Shown piece after piece: positions 25,501 through 40,300 of a stretch of 64,000 nt of DNA. Where the stretch lies: contig JAJGOT010000470.1 of the NCBI GenBank assembly GCA_022457155.1, positions 491,001 through 555,000 of the forward strand. The letters run 5' to 3'. Within the stretch, counting starts at the first letter, position 1. Each line of letters starts with the position of its first letter. The stretch is from Cladopsammia gracilis (taxonomy: Eukaryota > Cnidaria > Anthozoa > Scleractinia > Dendrophylliidae). The position numbers and the translations under genes are program-made. The notes under the pieces were generated by a model, which was not told the DNA's origin, searched no databases, and was given only the letters and a program-made list of their open reading frames with translations.

Positions 25501-28500
25501 GCAAGACAATGCACAAGTTAAAAACAAAATGAAAATAATTGTAACATAATAGGCTTATACATGTATATGGCAACTGGCAAATTAAACTTTACTTCTGGTA
25601 TTGTGATATTCTATGAAGAGTTTTTTGGGTAAGTATTTACCCTCGAACGTACACGCAACCCTAACCCTAACCCCCGCCCCCCCCCCCCCCACCCCCTCCC
25701 CCCATCCTCCTTTGATTTTGTGCGTTGTAATCACATATTTCTTCTCATTTCTTTTGCCAACCACATTTAAATACTATTAGAATGCCAAGGTGCCTTTCCT
25801 GTGTTTCTATATTCTGAATAATAAAAAAAAGATAATGTCGAAGAACAAAAAAAAAAAATACCGCATTGCCCCTTGGATTATGCAAATACCAAGCAACTTG
25901 TCATATTCTCATTTAATGCATTTAATAATAATCCAATTGAAACTTGAAACATGAAGTTATAATTTGCAATACGACCTGCTATTGAAATACATCATATTAA
26001 AATATGTTGAATTTATTGTTCATCTTCAATGTGTGACTGGATGCAGCTTAAGTTTTTGAAATAGTATCAAAGAATCTTACATCCGTGTTATGTTTTTCAT
26101 GTCGTCGAAAAAACCTTTAGGGAGGTCATACATTAAGTTGTAATGCATGTATCTGAAATTTGAATGAGAAATGGTTAACTATATATGCACCATGATGATA
26201 AGCATGATTCTATTAACTTAAACATAAAGGTTATAGTACTTAAGGCGGGACTCAACCTAAAGAGGTTTCAAGAAGGGATAAAAGAAAGAAAATGATTTAA
26301 GGAACACCAACAGACAGTCGATACCCACGCAAGAGCACCCCGGGTTGCTAGTGAACTAACTTGGTGTCCGTCTATTAATTATTAACTACAAACTCTTATT
26401 TTAAAACCTCACTAAATCTGCGAAATTTCATATTTCTCTTAATTTTACCAATCCTTCTAGAAAAACTATCTCCTCCCAAACATGCCGAAAAATTCACAAA
26501 ACACCCCACAACATAGATTCACGGGATGAACATAGAGTTTTTGGATTGCTTGAAACGTAAACGAGATATTTTCAATAAAGCCACGTCAAGTGGCGGAAAA
26601 TGGCGTTAAGGTTAAGTTCCACCTTAAAGATAACTGACTCTTCTAAAATGGTGATATGGCGAGCCCTAACATGGCAGCACACCATTCTGGGATTCATGTG
26701 CATGTGTTGGTTGGCCTGAGTGTTATGGCTATGTGGAGAAGATTCAAACTTTTGAATGTCAGAATCCACGAATGTGGTCTAAGATTGTGTACAAGTACGC
26801 AGTTTCAGATCTATTCGGGTACGATTGAACAAAGTCACGTTCATTTAACTCATGCGTCTACAACTAAGATGGATTATGTAATGTCACGTTTATCCAGCGG
26901 TCTTAGCCAGTGAGTTTGCAACCCTTATGTTGATTTTGCCGGAGATAAGAAAACTACATCTGGTACTTTGTATAATTGTACGTTTTAATACTGATGAACG
27001 TTGAATATGCTGTTGAATGCTGTTATGTTGTTTGACACATGTCCATCCGAAATTTCCGGACATTTTTCCTTAGTTGTAAGCAGCCCGGGGAAAGTAAGCT
27101 TACATAATACGCGGCGGCATTATACTTTAGGTCGCAGCGCATGCGGTTTAGCGTGTGATTTGGCACCACTTTTGTAAAAATATCACATGATGACAGTTAT
27201 GTATCTACACTATCCGTACTGTAATCGTGAATTTCACTTCGCCAGCAACCACGTTCATTATAAAATTTCTAGTTTATACAAATAACTCTCCCATTCCCAT
27301 TTTTAATTGACCTTTTCCATAATGGCGGGCGAGTTATTTATTCTTTTGTATCTATGTTAATTACCCTAGTGGCCTCGTTAGCATGTGCAAAATTCAAAAG
27401 AATTTTTACTCTAAAATAAGGCCAATAGGGTTTATGACATACATATAACAGAATAAATAAATTGGACTGCCATTATGAAAAAGGTCTATAAGCTCTTGCC
27501 ATTTTCGGCTGTAAATTGAAGTAAACAATAAGTTGATCAAGAATTGATGTAAAACCGATTTATTTTACTGTGGGTATTGAATTTTGAATGGCAGAACAAC
27601 GTGCTGCACTTACAACATATGCAATCCTGGGACGTCTTTGAAAGTTTCTTTGGAGACGTTTCGGATTTTGTTGTCAAAAATGTTACTGCAAGAAAGAAAA
27701 TTAAATGTTAGAACTATTGCACGCCATGGTTTAAAAATTCATGAAAGAAAACAAAAACAGCTGCTATGAGGGGGATGTTATCTTCGAGCAGGATGCCTAG
27801 CGATTTTAACAGCTCTTTGAAACCGCAAAGGTCTTTATATAAGAGGATTTGAGCAGATGGGCACTGTAAATAAGCTTGCACACTTCGGATCTGGATTCCG
27901 TTCAAAGTAGCTGTTCGCTTATACGTGAAACACATTTTGGTTAAGTTTTGAGAGAATCAGTTGCTATCGTAACGAGATATGCATAAGTCATAAGTTGCAT
28001 GAGTTTAAGCCAATTTGGAATAAAATGCTTTCTTTTCAATTTTTGCTCAGCAAAAAATATATAAAACACTACCAAAAGCAGAAAAGTTTTTCATATTTTT
28101 TCATATTTACTACTCTAGCAACAAAGTATTTATATTTCAAATTTAAAATCCAAGGTGGTGGCCATCTTGGCTGTCATTTAGGATAACGTCACAGATACCC
28201 AGCAGCGTCTGTCAAAACCAAAGTTATTTATCTTATCTTGTAGAGCGCATTACAGCCTATATCAATAACAAGTATTAACTTACTTTGCCTTTGTTATCAC
28301 TGACTTATTAACCAATTGTTGATTGAAAAGTAATGTCGATGTACTCTCATTGACAAAAGTTTCTTTAACCCTTTAAAAATCCCTTCGGGTAGTTCTTGAA
28401 TTTGGTTTTCCGAAAGATACCTTTAACAATAAATTTAATTAGAAATGCAAATGTACAACTTACAAAAACGTTTGCAAATGTTAACAATAAACGAGGACAC

Positions 28501-31286
28501 CGAACCGTGCTTTTCGATTTGTCCGTCATTTTTGTCGAGGTTGATTTTGGCCACATGCGAACCTCGGTGATGAAAATACATTCCAAGGTGTTGTTCAAAT
28601 AAAAATATGTTAAGAAACATGTTATGTTTAACATATTACGAGCATGGGACTAAAAACGAAATATGAGTCTCCGATGGGAATCGAACGAATGACCATCTGG
28701 TAACCCAGAAGAAAACTCTAACCAACTGTGCTACTGGGAGACTCGTGGGGAGCTTGCTCATAAATAAATATACCATGCGCGATTTAGGGGTCACACTTAT
28801 TCTTTTGTTAAAACAATAGAATATTAGAACACAAAAGAACGACAATACAATATAATACAATACCATAAAATATATTAGAATACGTAATTTTACTAACACA
28901 ATGGAGGTGTACAATGTACAATGGAGCTGACACCCTAAATCAGGCATCATATGTATATAAATAGGAAAAGGTTTACACCGAAACATAGCACCATGAAGTC
29001 TTCATGTAATAAAGGTTATGGAGTATCCATGTAATGTAACAAACAACTCTGACACCTGGAAAAGGACACCATTCCTATCCACACAACTATGTTCTTAGGC
29101 CTAGGGCAAACGTCGAACTTTACATGTGCCGAATCTAATTCAAATGAGCAAGAACAATAGATTTTGCTCATTTGCATTAGACTCGGCACATGTGAAGTTC
29201 GACGTTTGCCGTAGGCCTTAGTCATTTTAGCAGACACATTTTGTGAAAGGAAATGGAAAACATTAACGAGATATTCTTTGTGCACGTCAGAGTCTCTTCA
29301 GTGACGAAATGGGTATCAAAGGAGCCATGATGTTGATGCAAATTACAAGTGCTAGATCTTATGGACATGTAACATATATATGTTTTCAATTAAACGATTT
29401 GTTTTATTGTGAATTGAAAAAAAAAACATCCACTATGTTGGTGTCGCAAGACAGTCAAAGCTCTCATGAGCGACCCCCTAAGCCTAGGGCTGATCGCCTG
29501 CGAAAGCTTTCAATTAAAGAGTTTTACTCAGAAAAGTTGAATTAAGTAAACCGAGTTTCATGGGGCAGTCGCTAATGGGATCTAGTGGCTTATAATTAAT
29601 AAACTCAGGCGCCAGACTTCTCTCCTTTAAATATCCAGATTGAAATAAATCGCATAAACTGTTCATAAATTGAAAGCTTTTGATGTTATTTTATCTTCAT
29701 TCTATTGGCCTCGCTATCGCGGCTTTTTCGCTCCCACGCGATATTAACTGGAGAAACAATCTCTGGCACCCACGGTAATTACAAGAGTGCTCACTAGTAG
29801 CTAGAGCTTCAACAGAATTAATAAATAAAAAAAATAATAATAATAAATTAATTTTGGAGGCCTTACAGATCGTAGAAATCCACCAAGCCTTGGAACTGTT
29901 TAGGGTGAAGCTTCTTTATTTTGTTGTTGTCCAATTTCCTGATGTGTTTTAAGAAATTAAAAAAGATTTTGATCCTATAAATGCCGTTTGTGGACAATAC
30001 TTGAGCAATGTTTTTTCTTAAACAAGGGTTTTTGGGGGAGCTTTAGCAACCACGACGGCAACGGTAGCGACATACAACGGAAAAAAAAGTAAGTTTAATA
30101 AGCGAAAACAATGCCTCTGCACGTGCGTTTTCGTTCACATACATTTATTTACCGTTCCCTGCAAAACATCAACGTCAAATGATCAAATTATAGGTTTCGT
30201 GGAGAACGTGAACACACGACGACGGGTAATTTTCTTTTCTCTATTATACTTGAACTTGAAAGCCGTCCCTATATGAATTCAGCTACTGGAAAATTCAGTC
30301 ACATTGGACGAATTAAAAAAAAATATATAGAACATTGCAAAATCAGTTTCAAAGAGGTCAGCGCGCTTTTTTTCCAAGTGACGTTTTCATTTTGATTGCC
30401 GTCGTTCTTTCCAAAGCTCTCTATTTAGGGTGTTGGGTCACTCAGTGTCTAAAGTACAGTTGACATCATTTAAAGGCTTCATTATACTTCGAAAAGGTCC
30501 GAAGTGAATTTTAACGATGTTATCGGTTAACGCAAACCATATCGCTCTCAATCATTAGAGTCCATTGAAAAGTATTTAAAAATAAAGAAGTATGTCATAA
30601 TTCATAAATATATGTTAACATATGATGCAAAATACAAACAGCTTTTATTGAGTAAGAATCGGAAATTGTTAAATTGGTTTTCAGTCACAAAAAAAGTTCA
30701 ATCAGATGTAATAGTTAATAGCTTTGAAAATTTAAAACTGTATTTTATCCTTTGAGGAACAGTTGATTTCCTCTCTGCGGCCGTAATTAATTTTTTTTGT
30801 TCGTCTGTATTTCAGAGGACCCGTATTATAGAGGTGTCGTATTAAATTTCGAGGGTTAGTTTGCTGTTGTCATGTTGCAAAAATTGTGTTCTAGTTTCTG
30901 TTGCATTGCACTGAACGATGCAGTTTCTACTTCTCACAATTAAACCAAAACGTCTTATTGTCCTCTATTTTCAAGGTATTCCCTGTTCAATTTTGATTTA
31001 ACAAATGAGAGAGGTGCCTTCGTGTTCAAATTCAGACGTGGGGAGGGCTACAATGTTCCCGCGCTGATAATTAGGTACTGTACTGATGGCTCCTATTGGT
31101 CTACCATTGATGTAACATTTACTTGTTATGGGTGTACTTTTAAAACAAAATGAGAACAGCACTTACAGTATCTTTAGCTTTGTCAAGTTATGGAAGATAT
31201 CAAAACGGAATTTATCAAATCGGTTATTTGGCATGAAGCTATAAAATACAATTAAAGTGAAGATATAAGCATGCTAATAGCTTTTC

Positions 31287-31361
<75 letters not shown>

Positions 31362-34300
31362 TATGAATACATACACCAAGTTGAATAAACGTAAAAAGCA
31401 TAAACTGTAAACAATACGATACAACAGAATTCCAGAAACAAGGCAAAAAAAACAACAACTTAATGTTAACATTCCATTTATTGATAGTGAAAATTTGTTT
31501 CTTCCCAAAAAGTGTTGAGTTAACTTAGAGAAAATTATGTTGGGAACCAGAGGGACTGTCGTTACCTTCACAGAGGAAAAGTATATTCTATTGCTTTTAG
31601 TTTATACCTTAACCCCGACAGGGTTGTAAGACGAGATTTGTTTATATAGGACTTATTATATGTTACTTACAGCCTTGTGAGGTGAATGAGGTTGCCAAAA
31701 ACGCCTGGTGGTAAACGTGTCAGATTATTCATAGACAAATCCCTGTCGACCCAGAAAACGTAACCAAATTAGGAAACCACTAACAATAATAGGCGCAAAC
31801 ACAAGCTTCTTAGTATCTCATATTTGGCGGATTTTCAAAGTCCTCCCTATCTCTGTTGTTTCTTAAACTCTAAGGGTATAGCAGTGTGGATCGTTTCCAA
31901 AAAAGAGTGACCATTTCCGTTTTCAAAATAAATAAATAAATAAATAAATAAATAGAGTTGATGTCACCTAAACAGATTAAGACATCATCTGGTTGAGAAC
32001 GCGTCAGCATATTTTGGGAACGACCAATTTACTTCTTAGGGAAGGGGAGGGGGGGGGGGGATTTTCAGGGAAAAAAAATATCCTGCAACTGCGATTATTT
32101 AAGTCCAACTTGAAGCTTTTATTTAGCAAAACAAATTACTGCAGCAACACAGCTGAAGACAAAAATATGAAGATAGACAAAATAACCCTCCCCCTAATGT
32201 TAAAAATAATGAACAGGATGAAGAGCAAATGGTGTAGTTTGAGGCCAATTAAGATCGTCGAGGTACAAATTTTTCGCAATGTATTTCAAAAGAGTTAATT
32301 TGTTTGTGATGCTCACAGTTCGTCCAGTTTCTTGAGGTCCACAAACTGTTTAGGGTGTAACACCCTGATCCTGTTCTCGAATAACCACCTACGTTAAGAA
32401 AAACATACGCAATAAATGTAATGTTTTGAACTTAATGTTTTTCCTCTTTGCATTTACTTAATGATATTAGCGAGAAATGTGTAGTCATTAGGTGCACCAA
32501 CACAGACCAAAATCGATGTTCACATGATAAGATATAACCTGTTCAACTGCGAATTTTTCGCATTACATAGAGCAGAAAGGCACAGGCAAAAGCTGTCATC
32601 CTCTAATAAAGATTCAATAGTCACACGCCATGATCTGGGCTAAGAAAAGTTGTGATGGCTTGTATGCATCCTTTCTGTACTGAGAGATGGACAAAGCAAT
32701 TCATGAGACCATATATGGGCATGCGGTCCATCATTGGCATTGCACTTCATTTTATCCGGAAAGCACACAACGGTACAGCGGGAAAACTAATCACCAATCT
32801 GAAATACAGCACTCACTAAGGAAAGAAGGGCATAAACACCTCTACACACTGAAATTATCATTCTGGAGAAAGGCCTGATTGATCGTGCATGTCAATAGGG
32901 TACCATAGCAATGTCTTTCTGGGTCTTAACCCTATTCGGCCTGGGCTTTTTTTGAGTTCCTGAGCCTGGGGGGGGGGCACATTGTGCCCCCCCTACGTAA
33001 CTTCAAGAACATCAAGGCTACGACAATGAAACTTAGAGGGTACATAGTATGTCCGAAACTGTCTCCTTTGCGGTCCGCACAATGGAACGATGACGTCATA
33101 TGACGTAGTTATTAGGTAATTAGTTATACGGCCGCCATCTTGGATCAGCCATCTTGGATTTCTGAAATTTTTTAAAACCTCTTAAAAACCGTCCAAATTG
33201 ACTCAAAATTAATCAAAACCAATAAATAAACATTAAATGACGTAAAAATATAAAAGTTATACCAATAAACATTGTTTTTCTTCATTCAAAGGTACAAATA
33301 TGCAAATTTCAAAAAACATGGCTGTCAAAATCTTGTTGCCATGGAAACATCAAGTCACGTGATCAAAAAATTGTCATACAAAATTGTTGCCAGATAAATT
33401 TTAGGAAAAGTCACAAAGTTTGATGGCGTTTGAATACATATTAAGGAAGTTATGAACGTGCAAAGTTAGCGCGGGCACTTTGTGCCCCCCCCCCCCCCCC
33501 CAGGCCGAATAGGGTTAAAACGCACTTCAACACTTTCCACTAGTATCTATAGCAATAAGACATCAATGAGAGCCCTGACAAATTCATCGTATGGTTCTTC
33601 GTGATTGAACTGTGAAGTGGACAATTCCCACACACTTCCTTTTTTCATATAATTGCATCAAAGAGGGACGTGACTTCGAAGAACTGTTTACAGTATAACA
33701 ATATTAGGTAGAGTTAGGTTTATTTTAATGCCCGCCCGGTAGTAACCTTTAACATCAAGCTGCATGCAGTTGTATTGTATGTAAATTGGATAAGTGGTCA
33801 GTTATTCTATTCTAATGATATTCTCACTCACAGTTGCTCTAATTCCTTCAAGCCATGAAACAGACTTTCATTTAACAGCGTTATATTGTTGTCGTTCAAG
33901 CGCCTTGAAAATTTACAAAGATAAACGAAAACTATATGAATAAAAAACCGTGATTTTTTTTTTCTAAAATTTATAATATTAACTAAAGATTCAATTGGTT
34001 AGCAGTTCACTTATCAAATATATGCCTATATATCTCAATGGGGGTAATATACTAAACAAAAATGGATATAAACCACTGGGTCCTTAATGTGCCCACTTTT
34101 TCATTTCTAGTTGTTTTCTAGATGTCTGGTGCCTTGTTTCATTTCACAATGTATAAGTTATTTACGTTTAATTTCAAGTAAATGTGCTTAAAAATGGTCC
34201 AATATTGCACTGCTATTTTCAGTGACAGCAGACTGTCTTCAGTGGTTGCTAACCGGTCGAACGCTTTATTATCACGCATGTTTAAATAAAATGTTTTACT

Positions 34301-37300
34301 AATAAGTGCATTTTATTATCATGTTGGGGTACAGAAAGTGATTTTCAATAGCATGCTGACTGGTTGAATTATACCTACTCATCCTATGAAAGCAACCATA
34401 TTTCCTACTTTCAATCGTCTTAGCCGTGTATTTCTGCTGAAGATTTTTGGTGGCAAGTTCTGCAAGTTGTTATGTTGCATATACCTACAAATATAAAGTA
34501 AAAGGTTGACTTGGGCACTAAGTAACACTATAACAACGACGACAAAATCTTCAATCCTAGATTTAATGATAGTTAGATTGAGATGTTCAAACGTCAAACA
34601 TAAATATCTAACTTCCATGGTGAGAAAACAAGGTAAGCTTACAAAGGTGAAGCCAAATGTTTGAACATTGTAGAATTCAATCTTATGACATGCAATAATG
34701 TAATTGGCAATGTTTTTCCTTAATAATGATTATTTTGGCAAGCTTAGTCTACCAATGGTTTCAACCTTGCAGCGCTTTTGTATCATAATCCCGGGGGGGT
34801 ACTCCCTATAATGGGCTATACGGGGATGCTCCGCCCGAAAGGGGTACCTTTTTGAGGCTAGAGGTATATGAAAGGGTCGGGATTTCACAAGTTGAAGTAT
34901 ATGAAAGGGTAGGGATTTCACGAAGAATAGGAAAGGGAAGTGAAACCACGCCGTTGAAGCATAAAAAAAGGTGGGCAAAACTGCCATTTAAGTATTATAA
35001 AAATGGCCTTTCAAAATATGTCAAACAGATGCACGTAAAGGCTCTGAAAGGGGTACCATTTTCATTGAAACGTATATGAAAGGGGTACCATTTTCAATGA
35101 AAGGTATATGAAAGGGGTACCTTTTCTGTTAAAATCGGTATATGAAAGGGTGAGGGTTTGGACCTCGGGGCGGAGCATCCCCGTACAAAACTGTGTTCAG
35201 TACCCCCCCCCCCGGATCATAATCCATATATCACATTCACTTTATTACGAGTACCCACTCTTATGCTGTGTTACGTCGTGTTCCCTTTTTGGTGTCAATT
35301 AGCACTCGAGTAGAAATTTCGTAAGCAATGCATGTAACCAAAGTTAGTTTAAAAAAGTACTTTGTTTATTCGTAAATAAAAATAAAGTAGCTCTTTACTC
35401 ACAAATATTCTAACTTCGTCAACTTTTGAAACACGCTTTTATTCAATTGCGTCAGATCGTTGCCGTTCAAAAGACTGCCATACAAAAACGTTAAGTATAA
35501 GTATATATTTCTGAACAAGTTAAAAATATTTCCTTTATTGTTATGGTGTTGCGAAATAAAACTAACTCGTTACTCAATACAGTGGTAACGTAATACGTAA
35601 ACCCTAAAAGAGGCACCCAAGTGTGCGCATAGTGGAGGTGTCCTTTTTATTGAAGTACAGTTTAATGTGATTTCATTTAGCACGTCAGTCGAATGATCGT
35701 TCGAATGTAATAGGTGAAATGAGCTGATGATATCGATAACATTGGGTGACGTTTTGACAACCTAAGTAGAAGTCATCTTCCAAGATGAAGGAAGCGTCAG
35801 GCAACTGATGTTAGCAACTACACTGACCCTGACAACAACACCTGACAGAAAAGAGGGGGCACTGGGGACTATTAGAAACCGGAAAACCGCTCACAATTTC
35901 CATGAAAACCGAAAAACGTCAATAAAAATCGCTCAAAAAAAGAAAAACCCGCCGAACATAAAAACGAAATGAATCGATTTAGCGTCCTCCTTCCAATAAG
36001 CGCCTCTTTCTAATTACCACCCTCCTTTGGTTGTCGTTTTGTTAATAAGCGCCCCCCGTATCCTATATCGAAGAAAATTACATTGAAGAAATTGAGGTAT
36101 AATAGCAAATTATATTCTGACCATGCGAACCGTTGTTACCGTTGTTCTGACTATGTGAACCATTGTTACCGTTGTTCTGACTATGCGAACCATTGTTACC
36201 GTTGTTTTGACTATGTTAACTGTTGTTCTGACTATGTGAACCATTATTACCGTTGTTCTGACTATGTGAACCATTGTTACCGTTGTTCTGACTATGCGAA
36301 CCATTGTTACCGTTGTTCTGAATATGCGAACCATTTTACCGTTGTTCTGACTATGCGAACCATTGTTACCGTTGTACTGATTATGTTAACTGTTGTTCTG
36401 ACTATGCGAACCATTGTTAGCGGAGCTCTTGCCGGGCCGAAGGCCTGGCTGCGTAGCACCATACTCATAGAACCAGAGAACCATCGAACCCATGGCCGTC
36501 ATTTTTCATGGTCATGGCTAGCGGAATGTTTCGCGGGCGCGTTGTGTGCCCGCCGCCGGCGCCGCCGCCGTCGCCACCGCTGTTGCTTAGGGCTAACTCG
36601 CGGGCGCGTAGACCGTCGCAAAACATGCGCGTATGACGCCACACAACATCCGGGATCTTTGCAATTTTCACGTGAAATGGTTCAAATTAAAGTCGTTATT
36701 CTCCTGAATTTTTTCGCGGTTTGCTACTCAAGACAGGGATACTAATTAAGGGATACTCAGAAGCCGCTATTAATGGAAATAGAAGAGCTTTCAGAGATAA
36801 AATCTTGCTTCGAGGATGGGAGCAATGCGGGAAGATGTTTGTCACTTCGGGTTTCAGAACTGAAGAAGCGGAGATTTAAACAATTTCCAAGCAGTGGAGG
36901 GACTTAAAGGTAAAACAATACATTTTTCGATGGGAATTTATGTTGATATCAATCTGTGATTGTCTTTTTTGTCTTCTCGCTAGTTTTCGGGAGAATTGTT
37001 TATAACGCGCTCAATTAAATTCAGTTGTTTTGATTTCTTTCATCGGAGACATCTCGGCCTCGATGAGCTCTTAATGGTTCGCGTTCTGCTTTTAAACATA
37101 AACGTATGGAGATTTGAATAAAATTTTTATGTGTTTGTTCATTCATTACATAGGTTGAAAAGCGATTTTATGTAAACAAAACAAAACAAGACTTGGATTT
37201 TATAGTTGTAAACTTCACTCGCGTGGTCTTATGCAAATATGTTTGTGTATTTTTTGCAATTTTGATTTCCAAATCAGTTTCTCGGACAATTTTTACAAGC

Positions 37301-40300
37301 AGCAGGTGTATTTTATTTGGAAATTAGTCGTACTAATTATTCTAGACGGAGAAAAAGTTATTTTTGTGAACTTTTGTACGGTCTAAATGTACTGTGCAAA
37401 CGGTCGCGTAAGTCTGTTTTTTGAGAATTGCTAAAATTAAAAGATAGCCCGGTCGTCAGTTTTATTCTTGTGCTTCCGACCTTTCACCTCAGTTAAGTTT
37501 ATCATCGGCTTTCTGTTCAAAGAGCGACGCTGTTAGGCTCAGGCTATCTATATATATATATATATATTACTGTTGTTCTGACTATGCGAACCATTGTTAC
37601 CGTTGTTCTGACTATGCGAACCATTGTTACCGTTGGTCTGACTATGCGAACCATTGTTAACGTTGTTCTGACTATGCGAACCATTGTTACCGTTGTTCTG
37701 ATTATGCGAACCATTGTTGCTATTGTTCTGATTATGTTAACTGTTGTTCTGACTATGCGAACCATTGCTACTATTGTTCTGACTATGCGAACCATTGTTA
37801 CCGTTGTTCAGACTATGCAAACTATTGTTACCGTTGTTCTGACTATGCAAACCATTGTTGCTGTTGTTCTGACTATGGGAACCATTGTTACCATTTTTCT
37901 GACTATGCAAACCATTGTTACCGTTGTTCTGACTATGGGAACCATTGTTACCGTTGTTCTGACTATGCGTACCATTGTTACCGTTGTTCTGACTATGGAA
38001 CCATTTTTACCGTTGTTCTGACTATGGGAACCATTGTTACCGTTATTCTGACTATGCGAACCATTGTTGCCGTTGTTCTGACTATGCGAACCATTGTTAC
38101 TGTTGTTCTGACTATGTAAACCATTGTTACTGTTGTTCTGACTATGTGAATCATTGTTAGGCTTGGTTCACACGTGCGACGCAAATGCAAATGCAAATGC
38201 AAATGCAAGGGCAGATACGCAGGCTTGGAACAAGTGCTTTTCACCTTGCGTTTGCGCTTGCATTTGCGTTGAGCCCGGTTCACACGTGTGAAACGCAAAC
38301 GCAAGTGCAAATGCAATGCAAGGAAATGAATTTTTTTTTTCCATTCCTTGCGTTTGCATTTGCACTTGCGTTTGCATTTTGCGTTGCCCCGGTTCACACG
38401 TATTTTTCCTTGCGTTTGCGTTTGCATTTGCGTTGCACGTGTGAACCAGGCTTTACTGTTGTTCTGACTATGTGAACCATTGTTACCGTTGTTCTGACTA
38501 TGCGAACCATTGTTATCGTTGCTCTGACTATGCGAACCATTGTTACTGTTTTTCTGATTATGTTAAATGTTGTTCTGACTATGCGAATCATTGTTACCGT
38601 TGTTCGGAATATGCGAACCATTGTTACCGTTGTTCTGACTATGCGAACCATTGTTACCGTTGTTCTGACTATGCGAATTGTACATTTTCTGTTATTGTTC
38701 ACTAAAGTGCTTTTTTACGCTAGCATGTTTTTGTCAAAAACAAAATAAGCACCCCTCCCTAAAAAGCGCCCCTCCACAATTAGCGCCCTCCCTTAATTTA
38801 CCAAAAGTAAGTAAGCGCCCCGGCAGCTTAATCGAATCATAACGGTAATCAAATAATGACATATAGTCTTGCTTTATTTCTAGGAAAATAATATCTTCTG
38901 TATTTGGATGAATACTTCGCCATTTTTTCGAGGTGTTAATTTATGCGACGTTCAATCACTTGAATAGTGCTCACGAAGCTCAGCTCAGCTCAGCTTTCTT
39001 CGTCTATTTTAAAGTTATTACAGTAGAATTTTGCGGGATACTTTCACCGCCAACATCACCTGGATGGCGCACCACGTGACCCTACTCAGATAGACCGAAA
39101 ACAGAAGGTCTAGGAACTAGGCAAGCGAAAAATCAAAACAGGAAAAACCGATTTTTTTATTCATAAACACCGAAACCGGATGTTAAAAAAGGAAAAAAAA
39201 AAGCGAAAACCGTAGAGGTTTAACCAAAACCGGAAAACCGGATATTTTGAGGAAATATCCGAGAAAAACGATCTGAAAAATGACTAAAACTGGAAACCGA
39301 AAACCCCATTTGACATTTTCAAGATTTTCAGCCCGTTTGAATTTCACGAAAATTCGAAAACATGCAATAAACAAACACTTGCCTTTCAGGCAGAATTAGT
39401 GCTCGGGCGAGTTGACTTTCTATAATCTCTTTTCTGTGTTTCAAGTTGAGAGTTCTGGCAGCTTAACTGATCCCTAAGTCTTGAAAAGCATCAAACTAGT
39501 ACGATTTTTATGCAGTGATAAATTACTATCAAAGTTTTACCTGGTTGTATGCCAGCCATATTCATTAGTAGCGAGCGTGACGGGAGGTGACAAGCTTTGG
39601 TTGTATTTAATTAGCCAGCATAAGGCACACAATGTATGTCACAAATCTGTGATGCTCACTACGAAGAAACATGGCCGTTTTGGTCCACCTGGTACGTCCG
39701 AGGGAGAAGGTTAGGGCATTTAAATAACAGGATATCAGAGAAAATATGTTTTTGAACCGGAATCATTGGTCGTTTCTTACAGAGACAGCCGCTTAAGATC
39801 CGGTTACCGCTGTTATCTTTTAATGTGTTCACTTACAGAGTAGTCATATAAGTATTGTTGTCAAATACGCCTGGAGGTAATTTTCGCAACATATTGCTTT
39901 CCAGCCACCTGCGAAGAGTTATCACAGCCGTGAGATGACATCTTTAACAGTTGTAGTGCGAAAGCGAGTGCAATATTAATTACCAGATACCAGATACTGT
40001 TGGTCGATTTGGCTAAAATCAGGTGATATTGCGTAAGCTTGAGCACTGTTCCAGAGGTGATAACTATAAGGCCTTCTCCGAAAATTGTGCTTCTTAGTTC
40101 ACTCCGTGTCGACCGATAGAAAAGTAACCTATTCTGCACCGCATCCATTGTCACATCGCATTGAGATTGGGGAATAAATTCGGCGACCTGACAATGGTCA
40201 CAGTGCGATTCAGATTGGGAGGGTGGGAGGGCGCTTGACATACCCGTCCCTGTCCTACTGCCGTCCTAGGTCCGATGATGTTTGTCACATCGCTCCATTA

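Noticed and set aside
25682..25703. CCCTAACCCTAACCCC as a telomeric tract
   Set aside because: Only two units, next to a fragment of a known MITE end and a C-run.
29309..29545. Plus-strand frame ending RADRLRKLSIKEFYSEKLN
   Set aside because: The last 25 residues look protein-like, but there is no domain, splice partner or start context, so no gene is called.
31288..31357. (TA)n region as an origin or promoter
   Set aside because: A plain microsatellite in an intron, with no supporting motifs.
38168..38475. Frames rich in QMQMQ or FALAFA
   Set aside because: They are translations of GCAAAT/GCGTTT words inside a MITE.
36110..38690. The repeat arrays as CRISPR
   Set aside because: Units are contiguous with no unique spacers, in a eukaryotic intron context.
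36083..38748. Long frames on both strands across the 30-bp satellite
   Set aside because: A 30-bp unit without stops gives open frames in several phases. The translated units are meaningless repeats and are cut by two insertions.
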